Source: Paracoccus thiocyanatus (GTDB lineage Bacteria > Pseudomonadota > Alphaproteobacteria > Rhodobacterales > Rhodobacteraceae). From it: 64,000 nt of DNA. The notes beneath the pieces were generated by a model. That model searched no databases, was not told the origin of the DNA, and saw only the letters and a list, made by a program, of their open reading frames with translations. The stretch covers positions 62,001 to 126,000 of the forward strand of contig NZ_FTMK01000002.1 in NCBI RefSeq assembly GCF_900156255.1, read 5' to 3'. Below are positions 37,230 through 46,280 of this stretch, in pieces (within the stretch, counting starts at the first letter, position 1; each line of letters starts with the position of its first letter). The position numbers and the translations under genes are program-made.

Positions 37230-39541
37230 GGGGTCTCCTCCGGGTCGGGCAGCATCTCTGCCAGTTGCGATTGATAGGTCCGCATCGGGTCGCGATTGTC
37301 GCCGGCATGGGGCGCGACGCGGATCAGGCAGGTATGGGCGGAACAGCCCTGGCCAAAGGCCGAGGTGCCGATGTCGAGCGTCAGCACGTTGGGATTGCCC
37401 GACAGTTCCGGCCCGTCGCCCGCCGGCGTGAACCAGGCCCCGGTCGGCAGCACCGCGACGCCGGGCGCGGTGTCGGTGCTGATGCAGGCTGTCGCAAGAC
37501 AGGCGCCGCGCGCGTTCCACAGCCGCACCGTGGCGCCATCGGCGATGCCGCGCGCCTGCGCATCGGCGGGGTTCAGCCGCAACTGCTCGCGCCCATGGCG
37601 CTTGCCTTCCATGCTGGCCGCGCCGGTTTCCAACTGGCTGTGCAGCCGCCCCTGCGGCTGGTGCGAGATCAGGTGCAATTCGTCCCGCCCGGCCTTGCCC
37701 AGCCATTCGGCGGGCGGCAGCCAAGCCGGATGCGCCAGGCAGTCGTCATGGCCCAGCCGCGCCAGCGTCTTGCTGCCCAGCACGATCCGCCCGCTTTCCG
37801 TGTCCAGCGCGTTGCCCGCCGGGTCCTGGCGGAAACCGGCCAGATAGACATGGTCGCGTTGCACCGGCACCGGGGCATGGCCGCATTCCCAGAACGTGTC
37901 GAAATCCGGCATCGAAAAGCCGTGCGCGCGCAGGGCATGGGCGCGGCTTTCGTCGTAAAGATGCCGGATCCAGCCCATTTCATCCCGGCCCTCGTTGAAG
38001 GCGGGGCCGACGCCCAGCCGCCCGGACAATGCGTCGAAGATGTCGAAATCGGAACGCGACTGGCCCAGCGGCGCGATGGCCTGCCGCATGGCCAGGATCA
38101 GGTCGCAGCGCTTGTTGCCCGCCAGGTCGTTGCGCTCGATCGAGGTCGAGGCCGGCAGCACGATATCCGCCCGCCGCGCGGTTGCGGTCCACATCGGGTC
38201 CTGGACGATGATCGTCTCGGGCCGGGTCCACGCCTGGGACAGCCGGTTCAGGTCCTGGTGGTGGTGAAAGGGATTGCCGCCCGCCCAATAGACCAGCCGC
38301 GTGTCGGGATAGTGCCGCGTCTCGCCCTGATAGGTAAAGGGCGCGCCGGGGTTCAGCAGCATGTCGCTGATCCGCGCCACCGGGATGAAGCTGTCGATGG
38401 GCTTGGCGCCTTGCGACATGCCCGGCGACTTGCCGATGGAAAAGGGCGCGCCCACGCCGCCAAGCGAGCCGTAGCCGTAACCGACCCCGCCGCCCGGCAG
38501 GCCGATCTGGCCCGCCACCGCCGCCAGCCCCAGCGCCGCCCAGAAGGGCTGTTCGCCATGATGGGCGCGTTGCAAGGCCCAGCTGACTGTCAGCATGCTG
38601 CGGCTGTCCACCAGCCGCAGCGCCAGGGCCCGGATCGCGTCGGCGGGCAGGCCGGTGATGCCCGACGCCCAGGCCGCATCCTTGCGCTGCCCGTCCGCGT
38701 CGCCGCGCAGATAGGCCAGGAACTTGTCCGAACCGCTGGTGCAGCGGGAAAGGAAGCCGTCATCCTGCCGCCCGGCCGCCACGATCTCGCCCGCCAGGCC
38801 CAGCATGAGCGCTGCGTCGGTATTGGGCCGGATCGGCCACCATTGCGCGCCCAGCCAATCGGGAAGGTCGTCGCGCAGCGGCGAGACATGGATCACCCGC
38901 ACCCCGCGTTCCGCGATGCGGCGCAGATAGCCTTCCAGGTAATGCGCGCCGATGCCGCCGGCCTCGCTTTGCGCGGTGCGGGGCGACATGGCGCCAAAGA
39001 CCACCAGCGTTTCGGTATTCTCGGCGATGTTGTCCAGCGTATTGGCCTGTCCGCCGCAGGCGCGGTCGTCGCCCAGCACATGGCGCAGGATCACCGGCCC
39101 GGCGGCGATGGAATAGGTATCGACATGGCCGGTATAGCCGCCGGCCAGGTTCAGCATCCGCTTGAGCAGCGAAGAGGCATGGTGGAACCGCCCGCAAGAC
39201 GTCCAGCCATAGCTGCCGGCAAAGATCGAGGCATTGCCATGGGTGTCTGCTACGCGCGCGATCTCGGCGGCGACCAGGTCCAGCGCCTCGTCCCAGGGAA
39301 CGGCCACGAACCGCTCGCGGCCGCGGCCCTGGCGGTCGCTGCCCTTGCGCTTGGCCAGCCAGCCTTCGCGGATCATCGGGCGTAGCACCCGGCGGTCGGG
39401 CTTCGCCCATTCGGCGACCGAATGGATGATGTCCGAGGGCGCGGGATCCATGGCCAGCGGCTCGACGCCGGCGATGCGGCCGTCCTCGACCAGGATCGTA
39501 TAGGCGCCCCAATGGCTGCAATGCGGAATGCGCTGGATCAT
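37226..39541 (-). CDS. BisC/DorA-like molybdopterin oxidoreductase
   Basis: A 771-residue molybdenum bis-MGD enzyme of the DMSO reductase family, subgroup of DMSO/TMAO/biotin-sulfoxide reductases. The N-terminus lacks the cysteine-rich [4Fe-4S] motif and any Tat signal, as in cytoplasmic BisC. The molybdenum ligand is probably S115 in SYGWTSCGRFHH, matching the Ser of YGWKS in DMSO reductase. Other MGD-contact segments such as WALQRAHHGEQP are present. It may reduce an S- or N-oxide or oxidise/hydroxylate a substrate. The ATG at 39541 follows AAAGGGG; earlier in-frame codons belong to antisense sequence. It lies 11 bp after the ThDP enzyme gene. Confidence 0.83.
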   Translation of the reverse strand: MIQRIPHCSHWGAYTILVEDGRIAGVEPLAMDPAPSDIIHSVAEWAKPDRRVLRPMIREGWLAKRKGSDRQGRGRERFVAVPWDEALDLVAAEIARVADTHGNASIFAGSYGWTSCGRFHHASSLLKRMLNLAGGYTGHVDTYSIAAGPVILRHVLGDDRACGGQANTLDNIAENTETLVVFGAMSPRTAQSEAGGIGAHYLEGYLRRIAERGVRVIHVSPLRDDLPDWLGAQWWPIRPNTDAALMLGLAGEIVAAGRQDDGFLSRCTSGSDKFLAYLRGDADGQRKDAAWASGITGLPADAIRALALRLVDSRSMLTVSWALQRAHHGEQPFWAALGLAAVAGQIGLPGGGVGYGYGSLGGVGAPFSIGKSPGMSQGAKPIDSFIPVARISDMLLNPGAPFTYQGETRHYPDTRLVYWAGGNPFHHHQDLNRLSQAWTRPETIIVQDPMWTATARRADIVLPASTSIERNDLAGNKRCDLILAMRQAIAPLGQSRSDFDIFDALSGRLGVGPAFNEGRDEMGWIRHLYDESRAHALRAHGFSMPDFDTFWECGHAPVPVQRDHVYLAGFRQDPAGNALDTESGRIVLGSKTLARLGHDDCLAHPAWLPPAEWLGKAGRDELHLISHQPQGRLHSQLETGAASMEGKRHGREQLRLNPADAQARGIADGATVRLWNARGACLATACISTDTAPGVAVLPTGAWFTPAGDGPELSGNPNVLTLDIGTSAFGQGCSAHTCLIRVAPHAGDNRDPMRTYQSQLAEMLPDPEETP

Positions 39542-39552
39542 GTCGGCCCCTT

Positions 39553-41097
39553 TCAGACCACGGCTTCGATCAGGAACGGCCCCTGGCGCGCCATGGCGGA
39601 ACGCAGCAGGTCGAAAAAGGCTTCGGCGGTGTCGGTCCGCGCCGCCTCGACGCCCATGCCGTTCGCGATGGATACCCAGTCCAGCGCCGGATCGTCCAGG
39701 TCCAGCATCCGGCGGGCGTTTTCGCCGGGGGCGCCCGCGCCGACGTTTTTCAACTCGCCATGCAGGATCTTGTAAAGGCGATTGGCAAAGACGATGGTCA
39801 CGACGTCCAGCCGCTCTCGGGCCTGGGTCCACAGGCCCTGCACGGTATACATGCCGCTGCCATCGGCTTGCAGGCCGATCACCTTGCGGTCGGGACAGGC
39901 CACGGCGGCGCCGGTAGCCATGGGAATGCCCGCGCCGATGGCGCCGCCGGTCAATTGCAGGAAATCATGCGGCGCCGCGCCATGGGTCCAGCGGAAGAAG
40001 TCCCGCCCCGAACTGACGGATTCGTCGCAGATGATGGCGTTTTCCGGCATCAGATGCGCCAGCGCCACGGCGATCGCGCCGGGGGTCAGCGCGCCTTCGG
40101 GCATGTCGGGGGCGCCGCGCCTGGCCAGGCGCGCCGCCGGGGCCATGCCGGTCGCATCGGCCAGGGCGGCGATGGCGGCGGGCAGGTCGTCATCGGCATC
40201 CGCCATGGAGATCACCCGGCAGCCTTTGGGCAGCATCGGGCCGGGCTTGCCGGGATAGGCGAAGAAGCCGACCGGAGCCTTTGCGCCGATCAGCACGAGC
40301 TGTTCGGTATCGGCAAAGGCGGCAAGGGCCTGGTCTATGACATAGGGCACGCGGTCCAGCGCCACCCGGCCGGCGCCGCGCTGCATCCGGGCGTTGGCCT
40401 GCTGCGCCAGGACGCGGGCGCCGGTCTTTTGCCCGATACGGTCCAACATCTGGGCCTGCGGGGCGCGCAAGGCGCGGCCGGTGACAAGGATGGTGGTGCG
40501 CCTGCCATTGCGCAGCGCCTCGGCCGCCTTGCGGATGCGCGCGGGATCGGGCGCGGCGGGCGGGGCCGGGACCACCGCGGCGGGGACGGGGGCCGAGGTT
40601 TCCGTCCAGGCCGCATCGGCATGCAGGATCAGGGTCGAGATGCCGCCCGCGCCGCTTTTGGCGGCGGCGATGGCCTGGGCGGTGCGGGTGCCCACCGTCG
40701 GGGCGGTTTCGGCCCGGCCCAGCCAATGCGACATCGGCCGGGCCAGGCTGTCGATATCGCTGGTCAGGGGCGCGTCATATTGCAGGTGATAGGTGGCGTG
40801 ATCGCCCACCACATTGACGATGGGCGAACGTGCCCGCCGCGCGTTGTGCAGGTTCGCCAGCCCGTTCGCCAGGCCCGGCCCCAGATGCAGCAGGGTCGCG
40901 GCAGGCTTGTCGGCCATGCGGGCATAGCCATCGGCGGCGCCCGTCACCACGCCCTCGAACAGGCCCAGCACGCAGCGCATCCCCGGCTGGCGGTCCAGCG
41001 CCGCGACGAAATGCATCTCGGACGTGCCGGGATTGGCGAAACAGGTGTCGATGCCGTTCGCCAACAGGGTTTCACACAGAAGATCGGCGCCGTTCAT
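39553..41097 (-). CDS. ThDP-dependent acetolactate synthase-like enzyme
   Basis: A 514-residue thiamine-diphosphate enzyme of the acetolactate synthase/benzoylformate decarboxylase superfamily. The cofactor-activating Glu is E48 in LGLFEGVVTGAADG. The metal-binding motif, normally G-D-G...N-N, reads A-D-G-S near residue 410 and F-A-N-R, so the first Gly is Ala. It lacks the FAD-region length of true acetolactate synthases and aligns best with the MdlC-like 'acetolactate synthase' relatives, which may decarboxylate 2-oxo acids. The start overlaps the kinase stop as ATGA. Substrate unknown. Confidence 0.82.
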   Translation of the reverse strand: MNGADLLCETLLANGIDTCFANPGTSEMHFVAALDRQPGMRCVLGLFEGVVTGAADGYARMADKPAATLLHLGPGLANGLANLHNARRARSPIVNVVGDHATYHLQYDAPLTSDIDSLARPMSHWLGRAETAPTVGTRTAQAIAAAKSGAGGISTLILHADAAWTETSAPVPAAVVPAPPAAPDPARIRKAAEALRNGRRTTILVTGRALRAPQAQMLDRIGQKTGARVLAQQANARMQRGAGRVALDRVPYVIDQALAAFADTEQLVLIGAKAPVGFFAYPGKPGPMLPKGCRVISMADADDDLPAAIAALADATGMAPAARLARRGAPDMPEGALTPGAIAVALAHLMPENAIICDESVSSGRDFFRWTHGAAPHDFLQLTGGAIGAGIPMATGAAVACPDRKVIGLQADGSGMYTVQGLWTQARERLDVVTIVFANRLYKILHGELKNVGAGAPGENARRMLDLDDPALDWVSIANGMGVEAARTDTAEAFFDLLRSAMARQGPFLIEAVV

Positions 41098-42587
41098 GGG
41101 GTCTCCATCAGTCGTTCTGCCTGGGCCCGCAGCGCGGAAAGCGGTTCCCAGAACGGGGCCGAGGCTTCCAGCGATGCGGTGAAAAGGCGGTATTTGCGTT
41201 CGGCATAGGCTGCGACCGGACCGGGTTCGGGCGCAAGGCTTTGCTCGGGCTCGCCGATCCAGGGGGCGGGGTCTTGCGCATCCAGCAGGAAGCGCGCGGC
41301 GATGGCCGCAAGCCCGCGCAGCCCGGCATGCGAACCGGGGCTGCGCTGCACCGTCCAGCCGGTCAGCGTCGCCAGGAATTGCGCGAAATTGCCGTCCCCG
41401 GCCAATCCGCCGCCCAGCGACAGCGCGCCGTCCGGGGCGCCCATCATCGCGTGGCTGGTGCGGGTGACAAAGGCCAGCGCCTCGCGTCCGGCCCAGGCGA
41501 TCTGGCCCGGCGTGGCGGCGGCGCCCAGACCGAACAGCGCGCCGCTGGCATGGGGGTCGGTCCAGGGCGCGCGCTCTCCGCCCGGCTCAAGAAAGGGGTG
41601 CAGGATCAGCGCCGAATAATCCGGCGCGGGCGCGGCCGGCAGGTCGGCAAAGCGCCGCGACAGGTGGTTCAGCAGCGCCGCGCCGTTGAAACAGGGATGA
41701 AAGCACAGATAGCCCGGCCCCAGCGCGAATTGCTGGATCATCGCGCCGGCGGGCACCTGCGGCATGGCGGCGGGATCGTCCAGCAAACAGGCATGGATCG
41801 CGCTGGTGCCGAAGATCGAGGCGCGCGACACGCCCGGCCGGCTGCCCAGGCCCAGCCCGATCAGCGTGGCCTGGACGTCGCCCGGCCCGATCAGCACCGG
41901 CAGGCCCTGCGCCAGCCCGGTTGCCTGCGCGGCCGCCGCCGACAGGCCGGCGCGCGCCATGCCCACGCAAGCCAGCTCGGGCAAAAGCTCGGTCCCGCGC
42001 GACAGGCCAAGGCTTTGCGCCACGGCCGGGGCCAGCGCGCCGCTGCGCCAGTCGCCCCAGACCGGCAGCAGCGCGGTCGGCTCGGCCAGCGCGCGGCCGG
42101 TCAGCGACAGGAACAGCCATTCCTTGAGCCGCAGCGCATGGACAATGCGGGCATGGCGCGCGGGGTCGTTTTGCTGAAGCCACAGAAGCTGCAGGCTGGC
42201 CGAGGCGGCGGTCGGCCGCGACCCGGTCGCCGCCTGCACCGCATCCAGCGCCGGCGCCATGTCCGCGGCCAGGCCGCGGGCGCGCCCGTCCAGCCAGGTC
42301 AGCGCCCGGCCGACCGGCTGGCCGGTGCCGTCCACCGGCCAAAGGCCGTCGCCCTGCCCGGTGACGATCAGCCCGGCCACGTCGCCGCGCAACTGCGCCA
42401 CGCAATCGCGCAGCACCGCCAGCGCCTCGGCGCGGGTCAGGTCCATGTCCTGTTCGACCCGCAAGCCGTCGCGGTAGAGCGCGCCGTTCGCACGCTCGGC
42501 CGCGGCCAGCAGGCGGCCGTGCCCGTCAAAGGCCGCCGCCTTGACCGAGGTGGTGCCGGAATCGAGGCAGAGAAGCGCGCCGGTCAT
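41094..42587 (-). CDS. FGGY family carbohydrate kinase
   Basis: A 497-residue kinase that phosphorylates a polyol, ketose or related hydroxy compound at the expense of ATP. The N-terminal phosphate loop LCLDSGTTSVKAAAFD near 6-21 and a C-terminal glycine-rich ATP loop (GALSLGGGLAGDGNFAQ) are typical. It pairs with the class II aldolase three bases upstream, as in fuculose, ribulose and deoxyribose-type pathways where the kinase product is the aldolase substrate. The sequence does not identify which sugar; it could also resemble LsrK. Start ATG 42587. Confidence 0.85.
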   Translation of the reverse strand: MTGALLCLDSGTTSVKAAAFDGHGRLLAAAERANGALYRDGLRVEQDMDLTRAEALAVLRDCVAQLRGDVAGLIVTGQGDGLWPVDGTGQPVGRALTWLDGRARGLAADMAPALDAVQAATGSRPTAASASLQLLWLQQNDPARHARIVHALRLKEWLFLSLTGRALAEPTALLPVWGDWRSGALAPAVAQSLGLSRGTELLPELACVGMARAGLSAAAAQATGLAQGLPVLIGPGDVQATLIGLGLGSRPGVSRASIFGTSAIHACLLDDPAAMPQVPAGAMIQQFALGPGYLCFHPCFNGAALLNHLSRRFADLPAAPAPDYSALILHPFLEPGGERAPWTDPHASGALFGLGAAATPGQIAWAGREALAFVTRTSHAMMGAPDGALSLGGGLAGDGNFAQFLATLTGWTVQRSPGSHAGLRGLAAIAARFLLDAQDPAPWIGEPEQSLAPEPGPVAAYAERKYRLFTASLEASAPFWEPLSALRAQAERLMETP

Positions 42588-42590
42588 GGT

Positions 42591-43268
42591 TCAGGACGCC
42601 TGGCGCAGCCCTTCCAGCGCCGCACTGCTTTGCTGGCCATAGGTCTTGAACTTGACCAGAACCTCGGCGATCTGCTCGTCCGACAGCACCGGGGGCTCGC
42701 CCAGCGGCAGGCACAGCAGGTATTGCCTGGCCAGCTCCTCGACCGTGACGGCCAGCGCCAGCGCGCGGGCGATATTGGCATGGGCGGCGATGACGCCGTG
42801 ATGCGCCATCAGGCAGGCGCGCCGCCCCTCCAGCGCCTTGACCACGCGGTCGGCCAGTTCCTGCGTGCCGAACAGCTCATAGGGGGCGCAGCGGATGCTG
42901 CTGCCGCCGGCGGCGGCGATGACGTAATGGATCGCGGGAATGTCGCGGCCCAGGACCGACAGCGCCGTGGCATGGGTCGAATGGGTGTGGACCACCGCGT
43001 TCAGGTCCGGCCGGGCTTGCAGGATATCGCGGTGAAAGCGCCATTCCGAGGACGGCTGCACCTCGCCTGCATAGGTCGCGTCCCAGTTCATCGCCACGAC
43101 ATGCTCGGGCTGCAACTTGTCATAGGGGATGCCGGTGGGCGAGATCAGGAAGCCGTCGCCGTGACGGACGCTGATATTGCCCGAGGTGCCCTTGTTGATG
43201 CCCAGCCGGTTCATGGCGCGGCAGGATTCGATCAGTTCAAGGCGCAGCGCGCGTTCTTCGTCGGTCAT
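42591..43268 (-). CDS. Class II aldolase (FucA/AraD-like)
   Basis: A 225-residue zinc aldolase or epimerase. All ligands of L-fuculose-phosphate aldolase are found: E75, H94, H96 and H157 (E. coli FucA E73, H92, H94, H155). The phosphate-binding segment NKGTSGNISVR is present, so the substrate is probably a phosphorylated hydroxy-carbonyl compound that is cut to a two- or three-carbon piece and an aldehyde. I choose ATG 43268; a GTG at 43280 overlapping the upstream stop (GTGA) is possible. The adjacent kinase likely makes its substrate. Confidence 0.88.
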   Translation of the reverse strand: MTDEERALRLELIESCRAMNRLGINKGTSGNISVRHGDGFLISPTGIPYDKLQPEHVVAMNWDATYAGEVQPSSEWRFHRDILQARPDLNAVVHTHSTHATALSVLGRDIPAIHYVIAAAGGSSIRCAPYELFGTQELADRVVKALEGRRACLMAHHGVIAAHANIARALALAVTVEELARQYLLCLPLGEPPVLSDEQIAEVLVKFKTYGQQSSAALEGLRQAS

Positions 43269-43276
43269 GGGATGCC

Positions 43277-44323
43277 TCACTTGCAGGGATAAAGCGGCGG
43301 TTTGCCGTCAAGGATCAGCGCGATGTCGCCGGCGATCATTGTCGCGGCCTTGATCGCGGAATAGCGCGAGGCGCCGGCGATATGGGGCGAAAGCGTGACA
43401 TTGGGCAGCGTCAGAAGCGGCCAGTCGGCGGGCGGCGGCTCGGGCTCGAAGGTGTCCAGCGCCGCGCCGCGAAGCTGTCCCGAGACCAGCGCGTCGTAAA
43501 GCGCGTCATAGTCCAGCACCTGTCCGCGCGTGGTGTTCACGATATAGCCGCCGGGTTTCATCATCGCGATGCGCTCGCGCGAGATCATGCCCCTGGTCTC
43601 GGGCGTGACGCGGGGATGCAGCGTCACCACGTCGGCCCGCGCCATCAGCTCGTCCAGATCGGCCTTTTCGAAACCCGCGGCCTTTTCCTCGGGCGTCAGT
43701 TCCTTGAACGGATCATAGATCAGGATGCCGCAGCCAAAGGGTTGCAAGAGCCGCGCGACCCTGGTGCCGATGTCGCCATAGCCGACGATGCCCACGGTCA
43801 GTTCGCACAGTTCGGGGCCGGTATTGGCATAGTGATAGAACTCGCGCCCGAACTTGCCGCTGGCCACGGTCATGTGCCCGCGGATCAGGTTGCGGGTTTC
43901 CGCCAGCAGCGAGGCCACGGTGAACTCGGCCACCGCCGAGGCATTGCGGCCCGGCGTGTTCACCACCGCGATGCCACGCGCGCGGGCCGCGGCCATTTCG
44001 ATATTCACCGGCCCGCCGCGCGACACGGCGATGGCCTTCAGCCGGGGGGCATGGTCCAGGCTCGACGCCGTGATCGGCGCCAGATGAGTAATGAGGATGT
44101 CGAGATCGGCGAGGAAGCCGAAATAGTCCTCGGGCCGGCCGACGAACTCGCCCACGGGCAGGGTCGGGTCGTATTTGGTGGATTTCAGCCGCAGCGGCCA
44201 GTCGATTTCCTGGCTGCGAATGTCCAGGTCGCGACCGGGCAGTTTCTCGCGCAGCGCGGCTTCAAAGAAACCGGGCTGCATGAAACCGTCGCCGATGATG
44301 CCGATGGTCAGGCGGTCCGTCAT
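43277..44323 (-). CDS. D-isomer 2-hydroxyacid dehydrogenase
   Basis: A 348-residue NAD(P)-dependent dehydrogenase of the SerA/formate-dehydrogenase-like family that interconverts 2-oxo and D-2-hydroxy acids. The Rossmann loop is GYGDIG near 181-186, and the catalytic triad reads R266 (NTTRG), E295 and H314 (SPHIAG). The N-terminal region has a long extension relative to glyoxylate reductases. Overlap with the upstream gene is ATGA. In related loci this enzyme occurs with an FGGY kinase and a class II aldolase, supporting a common pathway. Confidence 0.88.
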   Translation of the reverse strand: MTDRLTIGIIGDGFMQPGFFEAALREKLPGRDLDIRSQEIDWPLRLKSTKYDPTLPVGEFVGRPEDYFGFLADLDILITHLAPITASSLDHAPRLKAIAVSRGGPVNIEMAAARARGIAVVNTPGRNASAVAEFTVASLLAETRNLIRGHMTVASGKFGREFYHYANTGPELCELTVGIVGYGDIGTRVARLLQPFGCGILIYDPFKELTPEEKAAGFEKADLDELMARADVVTLHPRVTPETRGMISRERIAMMKPGGYIVNTTRGQVLDYDALYDALVSGQLRGAALDTFEPEPPPADWPLLTLPNVTLSPHIAGASRYSAIKAATMIAGDIALILDGKPPLYPCK

Positions 44324-45519
44324 GCTTTTCTCTTGGCTTGGGGTTCGGGGTCCAGGCCCGGCAGCACCTGGCGATAGCTGTCGGGGTCCAATGCGCGCTC
44401 GGCCATCACTTCGGCGCTGTGCTGGGCGAATGCCGGCGGCGGCAGGCGATAGCTGGCGGGGGTGCGCGACAGCTTGATCGGGCTGCCGGTGCCGCGATAT
44501 TCGCCGATATCCACGACCATCTCGCGGTGGATCGTATGCGGGTCGGCGATCACCTGGTCGATGCTGCGCACCGCCCCGCAGGGCACGCCGGCCCGGATCA
44601 GCCGCTCGGACAGCTCGGCGCAGTCAAAGGGCGAAAGCGCCGCCTCCAACAGTTCTTTCAGCGCGTCGCGGTTGAGATTGCGCCGGCTGTTGTCCGAGAA
44701 TCGCGGATCGTCGGGCAGGTCGGGACGGCCGATCACGGCGCAAAGCGCGGCGAATTGCCGGTTGTTCCCCACGGCCAGAAAGATCGGCACGGTCCCGGTG
44801 GCGAAAGTGTCATAGGGACAGATATTGGGATGCGCATTGCCCGAAGGCCCCGCCACCTTGCCCGACAGGTAGTAATTGGGCAGGTGCGGATGCAGCAGCG
44901 AGACGCCGCAATCGTAAAGGCTGGTCTCGACGAACTGGCCCTTGCCGCTGGCCGCCCGTTCGTTCAGCGCCATCATGATGCCCAGCGCGGCGTTCAGGCC
45001 CGTCACCATGTCCACCACCGGCAGGCCGACGCGCAGGGGCTGGCCGCCCGTCTCGCCGTTCACGCTCATGATGCCGCAAAGCGCCTGGATGGCGGCGTCG
45101 TATCCCGGCAGCCCGCCCATCGGCCCGTCCGCGCCGAAGCCCGAGACGCGGCAATGGATCAGCCGGGGAAAGCGCCGCGACAATTCCTCTTGGCCCAGGC
45201 CCCAGCGCTCCATGGTGCCGGTCTTGAAGTTCTCGATCAGGACATCGGCGTCCTCCAGCAGCGCCAGCAGCAGTTCGCGGCCCATTTCCTGCGACAGGTC
45301 CACGGCGATGCCGCGCTTGTTGCGGTTCAGGCCCAGGAAATAGCTGGCCGCGTCGCCCAGAAACGGTGGACCCCAGCCGCGCGTCTCGTCCCCGGTCGGC
45401 GGTTCCAGCTTGATGACGTCGGCGCCGTGATCGGCAAGGATCTGGCCGGCATAGGGACCGCCCAGAACCCGGCTTGCATCGATGATCTTGAGATTGGCCA
45501 ATGAGCCGGTATTGGTCAT
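44320..45519 (-). CDS. CaiB/BaiF family (type III) CoA-transferase
   Basis: A 399-residue enzyme that transfers CoA between acyl groups through a covalent aspartyl intermediate. The catalytic Asp is D170 in LPVVDMVTG, at the same place as Asp169 of formyl-CoA transferase. N-terminal DASRVLGGPYAGQILAD and the conserved NRNKRGIAVDL are family hallmarks. Start ATG 45519, overlapping the upstream stop by four bases. With the A/B-type CoA-transferase just before it, the locus has two CoA-transferase systems, which suggests two acyl-CoA intermediates. Confidence 0.9.
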   Translation of the reverse strand: MTNTGSLANLKIIDASRVLGGPYAGQILADHGADVIKLEPPTGDETRGWGPPFLGDAASYFLGLNRNKRGIAVDLSQEMGRELLLALLEDADVLIENFKTGTMERWGLGQEELSRRFPRLIHCRVSGFGADGPMGGLPGYDAAIQALCGIMSVNGETGGQPLRVGLPVVDMVTGLNAALGIMMALNERAASGKGQFVETSLYDCGVSLLHPHLPNYYLSGKVAGPSGNAHPNICPYDTFATGTVPIFLAVGNNRQFAALCAVIGRPDLPDDPRFSDNSRRNLNRDALKELLEAALSPFDCAELSERLIRAGVPCGAVRSIDQVIADPHTIHREMVVDIGEYRGTGSPIKLSRTPASYRLPPPAFAQHSAEVMAERALDPDSYRQVLPGLDPEPQAKRKA

Positions 45520-46280
45520 GCGGTCGCCCCTTCGGAAGTCATGGCCGCCAGATCGCCGCGCCATTGGGCGGCAAAGGCGGGATAGGTTTCGGCAAGTTCG
45601 TCCAGCACCCGGCCGCGCAGCAGCGACAGTGTGGCCGCATCGGGAACCGGGGTCGTGGCAGGTGCTGCGGCGTGGTCAAAGGCAAAGCCGGTCGCCGCGC
45701 GGATTTCGTCCAGGTCATGGCCGGGATGGATGCTTTCCAGCGCAAATCCCGCCCGCGCCCTGTCAAAGCCGAACAGCGCCTTGCTGGTCAGCAGCGCCAC
45801 CGGCCCGCCCGGCCGGTGAACATCCGGTTCGCTGACCCCTGGGGCGCTGATGAAATCGACCTTGTCCACCAGCACGCGCGGGGAATGCTCCTCTCGGAAC
45901 AGGATCACGCGCGGCACGGTAAAGTAAAGATAGGCCGAGCCGAAAGAGCCGGGCCAGCGCACCTTGGCCTGCGGATAGTCGCCGACGCCGACAAGGTTCA
46001 CATTGGCCCGTCCGTCGATCTGGCCGCCGCCCAGGAAAAAGGCGTCAAGCCGCCCCTGTCCGGCGCTGTCGAACAGTTCGGCCGAGCCGTTGGTAAAGAA
46101 ATTATGCTCGACCGAGCCCAGGATCGACAGCCGCACCGGCCGCGCGCCGTCATCCAATGCGCGGCGCAGCATCGCCCCGGCCGCCGGCATGGGCGATGAT
46201 GCGCCGACCGCGACATGGCGCACGCCGTCAAGCAGGCGTGCGATGGTGCAGATCAGGATTTCGCGGGGCAGGGCGGTCAT
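45516..46280 (-). CDS. CoA-transferase, beta subunit (GctB/IpdB-like)
   Basis: A 254-residue subunit of a class I CoA-transferase, paired with the alpha subunit just upstream. The sequence has the beta-type glycine-rich segments, for example FFLGGGQIDGRANVN, and resembles the glutaconate CoA-transferase/IpdB group. IpdAB-like members include ring-cleaving hydrolases, so the activity could be hydrolytic rather than transfer. The ATG at 46280 overlaps the upstream stop (ATGA). Substrate unknown. Confidence 0.82.
   Translation of the reverse strand: MTALPREILICTIARLLDGVRHVAVGASSPMPAAGAMLRRALDDGARPVRLSILGSVEHNFFTNGSAELFDSAGQGRLDAFFLGGGQIDGRANVNLVGVGDYPQAKVRWPGSFGSAYLYFTVPRVILFREEHSPRVLVDKVDFISAPGVSEPDVHRPGGPVALLTSKALFGFDRARAGFALESIHPGHDLDEIRAATGFAFDHAAAPATTPVPDAATLSLLRGRVLDELAETYPAFAAQWRGDLAAMTSEGATA

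Noticed and set aside
37230..37724. Extension of the AhpD-like frame upstream by about 165 codons
   Set aside because: The extension overlaps the molybdoenzyme C-terminus in another frame; the ATG at 37229 with GGAGGAG is the natural start.
40830..43292. An 820-codon open frame on the plus strand across the ThDP, kinase and aldolase genes
   Set aside because: It opposes genes with complete catalytic motifs and has a Gln/Arg/Gly-rich composition with no domain.
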